From Lachnospiraceae bacterium UBA7205 (GTDB lineage Bacteria; Bacillota; Clostridia; Lachnospirales; Lachnospiraceae), in NCBI GenBank assembly GCA_002490665.1, contig DKUL01000038.1:1-56145 (forward strand): a DNA stretch of 56,145 nt, given 5' to 3'. Shown piece by piece: positions 52,901-56,145 of this stretch. Position 1 is the first letter of the stretch, and every line of letters starts with the position of its first letter. The notes beneath the pieces were generated by a model. The model saw only the letters and a list, made by a program, of their open reading frames with translations. It searched no databases and was not told where the DNA came from. Position numbers and translations under genes: made by a program.

Positions 52901-54527
52901 AACCTAGTACCCCAGACTGCGGATTATCCATATCCGTCAAATCAGTGTATACCTCTATGGTATAATCGGTTCCGGCAGACGCAATGCCAACGCCCACAGC
53001 CTTGACCAGCTGATACCCTGTACCTTTGTAAACTGCAGCGGCAGTGATTGTCCCGGCACTTTGATAACGTACTCCTGCAGATCCATCATACTGATAAATA
53101 TGGTCATAATTGTCTGCTTTCTCAAAGTCAAAGGCAAGCATTGTGTCCGAAAGAGACGCTTCCTCATATGACATCCAAAAATACCCATCATCCCCATAAC
53201 CTGAACCCCGGCTATTTTTAATGAGCCACGCACCATTGTTCATGGGAATCTCTTTTTCTGTCACCAGATTATTCAATGCGGTATACTTGAAATTGTTTCT
53301 ATCAAAATCATCATCCCAGCCAACAATTGCAATGGCATGGTTATCACCATCATTTACCGTGTTATAATAAACTGTCGGACCGCTGTACTCCGATTTGTCA
53401 ACATAATTGCTGCTGTGGTTCTCGTCATGCTTGTAATATGTAGCAACCGCACCTTTGTCCATAATCGCCTGTTTAACAGCATCTACATCACTTTTGTGAA
53501 TCCAATAGGCATTCTGCATATGCACAACATCCGAATGCGCATATTCCTGCGGAATGTCGAGTTCCTTTGTCCTGCCGGTTTCTTCCGCACTCGGATATAC
53601 AAGGCTTGTATGTGTTTTTTCATCCGCTATGCCTGTCCACCTTGCCATAGCGAATGTGGTAAACATATTGTTTCCCCCATTGTTCACTTTTGTTGTCACA
53701 AGTGGTATGACAGCGTCCCCCTCAAGTCCGCCGTCTGGTCCCGCTATATCATCATTATAAAAGAAATTGACCAGGTGGCTTTCCGACATGTCCACCTCCG
53801 TTCCTGTAATCCGCCTGTATATGCTCTCAGCAGGAGCAACTGCGGCAAACGACCAGCAGGAGCCCCATTTTCCCTGATCCTTTACAGCAGTCCCCTGTCC
53901 ATTATCCAGCGCCGAATACCGCGACGGAACAGCTCCATCCGTCACTGAAAACACCCTGGTTCCCCTGCTTCCCAGCGGTTCTGCCTCCATCCCGCTGTCG
54001 AGATATCCCGACGCAATAAACCCATCTGCTTCCAGCCTTTGATTCAGCTCGTCCTTCAATGCCATCTCTGTCTTGATTAATTTGTCCGCTTCCTCCTCCG
54101 TCGAACACTCCAGTTCCGTCTCACTTTCTACAGTTGTTTCCGCTGAAGCATTCTCCTCCAACGTCTCAGACATCTGTTCCTCAGTTTCCTCCGTGCCAGT
54201 TTCCGCCGATTCTGTTTCCGGCTCTGTAGAGGCAGTCATATCCGACTCCCCCATATCGGAATCTTGCTCCTCAAAATCCGATCCTGAAATCATTGGCTCG
54301 GACTCCGGGAAATCCGTCTCCGGTATCGATGACTCCGTCTCCATGGAATCTGACTCCGCAGCCGTCAACTCCGGCGAGGCAGAATCAGATTCTTCGGCAT
54401 ACTCATCCGCGGCCGTCAACGCTGGCATGGCAGAATCAGGTTCTTCAGCATACACATCCGCAACTGTCGACAGGCAGATTATGGCACACAAAATGGCTGC
54501 AATCATTTTCCTTATCCTATGATACAT
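49908..54527 (-). CDS. Secreted papain-family (C1A) protease with lectin-like domain and ten Ig-like repeats
   Basis: A 1539-residue protein. Signal peptide 1-28 (MIAAILCAIICLSTVADVYA). Residues 29-165 are a Ser/Glu-rich stalk. The C1A peptidase spans about 200-455, with Cys in QGKWGSCWSFAAV (about 222), His in DNHAIAIVGWDD (about 395) and Asn in WLIKNSRGSGYG (about 433). A lectin-like domain of the kind found after such peptidases follows (about 470-600; VGIASAGTDYTIEVYTDL). From about 620 to the end are ten Ig-like units of the DYTVSYKNN ... GNYTG type, also in the 2114-residue protein. No anchor motif is seen. It may process surface or host proteins. Promoter TTGAAA-16-TATAAT at 54575-54602 (minus) differs from the shared giant-gene promoter. 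Confidence 0.92.
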   Translation of the reverse strand: MYHRIRKMIAAILCAIICLSTVADVYAEEPDSAMPALTAADEYAEESDSASPELTAAESDSMETESSIPETDFPESEPMISGSDFEEQDSDMGESDMTASTEPETESAETGTEETEEQMSETLEENASAETTVESETELECSTEEEADKLIKTEMALKDELNQRLEADGFIASGYLDSGMEAEPLGSRGTRVFSVTDGAVPSRYSALDNGQGTAVKDQGKWGSCWSFAAVAPAESIYRRITGTEVDMSESHLVNFFYNDDIAGPDGGLEGDAVIPLVTTKVNNGGNNMFTTFAMARWTGIADEKTHTSLVYPSAEETGRTKELDIPQEYAHSDVVHMQNAYWIHKSDVDAVKQAIMDKGAVATYYKHDENHSSNYVDKSEYSGPTVYYNTVNDGDNHAIAIVGWDDDFDRNNFKYTALNNLVTEKEIPMNNGAWLIKNSRGSGYGDDGYFWMSYEEASLSDTMLAFDFEKADNYDHIYQYDGSAGVRYQSAGTITAAAVYKGTGYQLVKAVGVGIASAGTDYTIEVYTDLTDMDNPQSGVLGSRTSGTVTFQGYHTIQLEKWVPVSEGTAFSVVVTLSGGKIDDARGAAIFVDQSYDNGRSVRFVAKTNPGETFVKEGEVWKDAAGADATEKVTYRIKAYTSDGQFDMPQENIPLTPEMVREIDAQEFNGTYHEPPIEIRYMGEPLVRDVDFQVAYSNNDMVADRESEKAPKAVITGIGKYVGTVEQTFTILQKEITEEMAAPVTISYNGQVQDDLPVQNGETRLAKGTDYTITFNKEPRNAGTYTATIAGTNNYTGEVRVPLTITKTTLTEDMVVVSGASDIIPAQEYTGTAVKPTIRVLVDGAELPAANYSVSYKNNTNAGADATITISGKGQCQGKVTKTFSIVPRSIEQDCTVTVAKAVYSGKALTPAVTVKWGGKTLKKGKDYTVSYEKNIQAADLSAQDAPCVTVSGIGNYAGKLTQPFTIQPKEIAESSISVQIAYDETGSRLRVASGKTELDETQYRKDSVVIYKAGTSTRVGMDELALGEKYDIEIMLCGNYRVKNKDSAFKKNIMSKRDINALSIRFADEDAVYTYNAKAQKPKLVIQDANGNVISSSSYTLTYGNNVNAGKDTASVTITGKGAYAGTRRLMFTIEKKKLDGTAIQPIKDQTYTQKEICPAVKVLDGKKVLKPGAGKDYTLVYGNNVNVAYDEDGNVMAGAYVRIQLSDNYELEETATVKYYKIIPAAISSVTLSGAWYTGQPVLPDKVTVKAGKLEVPADCYVLTAGNNTAASTRAEITVTAREGTNFKGTRTKKFRIAKRELKKLVLPVIPDQPYLNQPVAVDEYFIRDLDGNAIGTDQYDITIKSNNKPGKASVTYKAKSDGLYKGSATVKFNITKATMAQAIDYDAAQNIEKQYTGSEITLTDEELRRLAPIKGTAEGYPLPYTVTYSKNISAGTAVVHLAGTDYLQGSKNMYFTIAPKSVGALQVTTGTKQLNYNDGQPVYLELKEVCDNGTVLRQGKDYICSYANTTGRGIACLTITGVGSYTGTRYIYYSII

Positions 54528-54574
54528 CCCGCTTCTCCTATTAACTATTAATATTCTATATGATACACATCAAT

Positions 54575-54602
54575 ATTATATCAATTTTATGCTGATTTTC
54601 AA
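54575..54602 (-). promoter_or_regulatory. Predicted promoter of the C1A protease gene
   Basis: Minus strand TTGAAA (54597-54602), 16-bp spacer, TATAAT (54575-54580). Confidence 0.55.
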
Positions 54603-54628
54603 GGTATACACCAATACAATATTTTCCT

Positions 54629-54656
54629 TTGTACGATATTATATCTGCGATATAAT
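54629..54656 (+). promoter_or_regulatory. Predicted integrase promoter
   Basis: TTGTAC (54629-54634), 16-bp spacer, TATAAT (54651-54656), 52 nt before the integrase ATG. Confidence 0.5.
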
Positions 54657-54708
54657 AGGCATGTCCCCATAAAATACAAATGAAAAAATTAGAAAGGCGG
54701 AGGTTATT

Positions 54709-55947
54709 ATGGCAGAACGCAAAAGAACAGACAGCCGGGGCAGAATTTTAAAAACCGGTGAAATTCAACGAAAGGATGGGCGGTATCAGTTTCAGTACAC
54801 GGATTCCACCGGAAAACGGCATTGTATTTATGACACAAGCCTAACCGGGCTGCGCGAAAAGAAGCGAAAAATATTAAAGGACACAGAAGATGGAATTCGC
54901 AGCGGAGATTCCCGAAAAATTACCCTAAACGACCTGATTGAAATGTATCTGGCAAACCATAGAAGTATCCGGCAGGCCACTGAGTCATCTTATCGCAAAA
55001 TTTTCCAAGTGCATATCAAGGACAGTGCAATTGGCAAAAAACCAATCTGCGACATTAAAAGCAGTGATATCCTGCGTTTTTTTAACAGTCTTCTTGACCA
55101 GGGACTGTCAAGCGGATATCTGCACATCATGAATGCTTTTCTATGTCCTGCCTTTGAAATGGCAGTTGATGATGACCTTATCCGGAAAAACCCTTGCAGC
55201 GGAATCATGTCAAAGCTGGTAAAAACAGAAAAAACTCCCAGAAAGGCAATGACCCTGGATGAACAGAGACAGTTTCTCAACTTTTTGTCCAAAAGTGAAC
55301 GGTTCCATACTTATCTCCCACTTTTTACCATACTTCTGGGAACGGGAATGAGAATCGGGGAATGTCTCGGACTCACATGGCAGGATGTTGACTTTGAAAA
55401 CAACCTGATTTATATAACGCATACATTGCGTTATGATAATTATGGCGACGGAAACAAATTTCACATATCGGAACCAAAGACAGAAAGCGGAAAACGTACC
55501 ATTCCCATGATAAAGGAAGTGAAAAAAGCATTCCTCACAATCCGGCAAACAAATCTGCGGCTTGGCAGCAGCGGTGATTTCACCGTGGACGGTTACCATG
55601 ATTTCATTTTCCTGACCCTGAAAAGGCGCCGCCTATATATGCCAAATACAATAGGTCAAATGCTGACGCGCATTGTCAAGTCATACAATGATGAAGAAAC
55701 CAAAACCGCTGCCATCGAAAACCGGGAACCGCTTCTGCTCCCGCACCTTACCCCTCATATCATGCGGCATACATTTTGTACCCGTTTCTGCGAAAATGAG
55801 ACAAACGTAAGGGTAATTCAGGAAATCATGGGACATAAAGACATCAAAATTACAATGAACATTTACAGCCATGTCACAATTGACAAGGCACGTGAGTGCA
55901 TGGAAAGCATGGAACGAGCTTTACAGCAATCCTTACAGCATAAATAA
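54709..55947 (+). CDS. Tyrosine recombinase/integrase, Tn916 Int type
   Basis: A 412-residue integrase. Residues 1-70 are the arm-binding domain (AP2-like; DSRGRILKTGEIQRKDGRYQFQYTD). Residues about 75-175 are the SAM-like core-binding domain. Residues about 190-405 are catalytic, with Arg in GTGMRIGECLGL, HIMRHTFCTR (His-x-x-Arg), GHKDIKITMNIYSHV (His and the Tyr nucleophile). Tn916-type integrases move conjugative elements and prophages. No excisionase, relaxase or phage gene is in view, and the window ends 198 nt later, so it is either the edge of an element continuing to the right or a stranded gene. RBS GGCGGAGG. The C1A gene is divergent. Confidence 0.93.
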   Translation: MAERKRTDSRGRILKTGEIQRKDGRYQFQYTDSTGKRHCIYDTSLTGLREKKRKILKDTEDGIRSGDSRKITLNDLIEMYLANHRSIRQATESSYRKIFQVHIKDSAIGKKPICDIKSSDILRFFNSLLDQGLSSGYLHIMNAFLCPAFEMAVDDDLIRKNPCSGIMSKLVKTEKTPRKAMTLDEQRQFLNFLSKSERFHTYLPLFTILLGTGMRIGECLGLTWQDVDFENNLIYITHTLRYDNYGDGNKFHISEPKTESGKRTIPMIKEVKKAFLTIRQTNLRLGSSGDFTVDGYHDFIFLTLKRRRLYMPNTIGQMLTRIVKSYNDEETKTAAIENREPLLLPHLTPHIMRHTFCTRFCENETNVRVIQEIMGHKDIKITMNIYSHVTIDKARECMESMERALQQSLQHK

Positions 55948-56145
55948 AAAGCCTTTGAAATGTCAATGTCTGCTCCGCACACCACATTTACATTCAGTAT
56001 AACAAAAAAATACAGCACTTCGTACATCAAAAAAGAAAGAAAAGGAATACAGAATTTCCATAATCTAATATATATGCGCCTAAAAAATCACCAAAACATG
56101 AGCCAAAACCCATAATGCCATAGCGGCGGTATGCTTCCACGCCGG

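Noticed and set aside
49908..55947. Prophage region
   Set aside because: Only an integrase is present; no capsid, terminase, portal, lysis or phage repressor genes were seen.

Overview
The window reads as chromosome of a strictly anaerobic, fermentative Gram-positive bacterium of the Clostridia, most likely family Lachnospiraceae. The pointers are a pyruvate formate-lyase system with its activase and a small 2[4Fe-4S] ferredoxin, a class III fructose-1,6-bisphosphatase, IspE (MEP pathway), strong AGGAGG-type ribosome binding sites, and several decayed Rpn/PD-(D/E)XK genes typical of that family. Species cannot be fixed from sequence alone.

Region 1 (1-6.8 kb): remnants of PD-(D/E)XK proteins and a 2H phosphoesterase, then a five-gene minus-strand operon: circularly permuted ATP-grasp, alpha-E protein, transglutaminase-like protease and two tandem AstE/M14-like proteins. 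One M14 copy keeps its zinc ligands and the other has lost two of three. A terminator-like hairpin sits in the operon leader. Region 2 (6.9-15.9 kb): housekeeping and regulation: AraC-GGDEF regulator, RpiB-type isomerase, small alarmone synthetase, DUF1934, a GntR-ispE pair, fbp, a cyclophilin, MarR and a small EamA transporter. Region 3 (15.9-20.5 kb): a nickel/peptide-type ABC importer with one ATPase only.

Region 4 (20.5-27.4 kb): the fermentative core. Pyruvate formate-lyase is split. A 679-residue catalytic subunit ends before the glycyl-radical domain, which is encoded as its own 81-residue protein. Between them lies a 67-residue Cys-containing protein that resembles the start of the radical domain but lacks the RVSGYAV motif. 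BlaI-like repressor and ECF sigma/anti-sigma genes follow, then pflA and ferredoxin. This split enzyme with its intervening small protein is the strongest candidate for something not fully described.

Region 5 (27.4-54.6 kb): a surface island of three very large secreted proteins (3615, 2114 and 1539 residues; the last is a papain-like protease) and a secreted metallophosphoesterase, separated by broken Rpn genes. The two largest genes have nearly the same ~50-bp promoter. Region 6 (54.6-56.1 kb): a Tn916-type tyrosine integrase with no other element genes in view.

A family of ~135-155 bp palindromic, MITE-like elements runs through the window. Ends resemble TAACAGTTCAGCC, one copy has clear target duplication, one interrupts an Rpn gene, and the inner hairpin shows a compensatory base change. 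No tRNA, rRNA or CRISPR array was seen.
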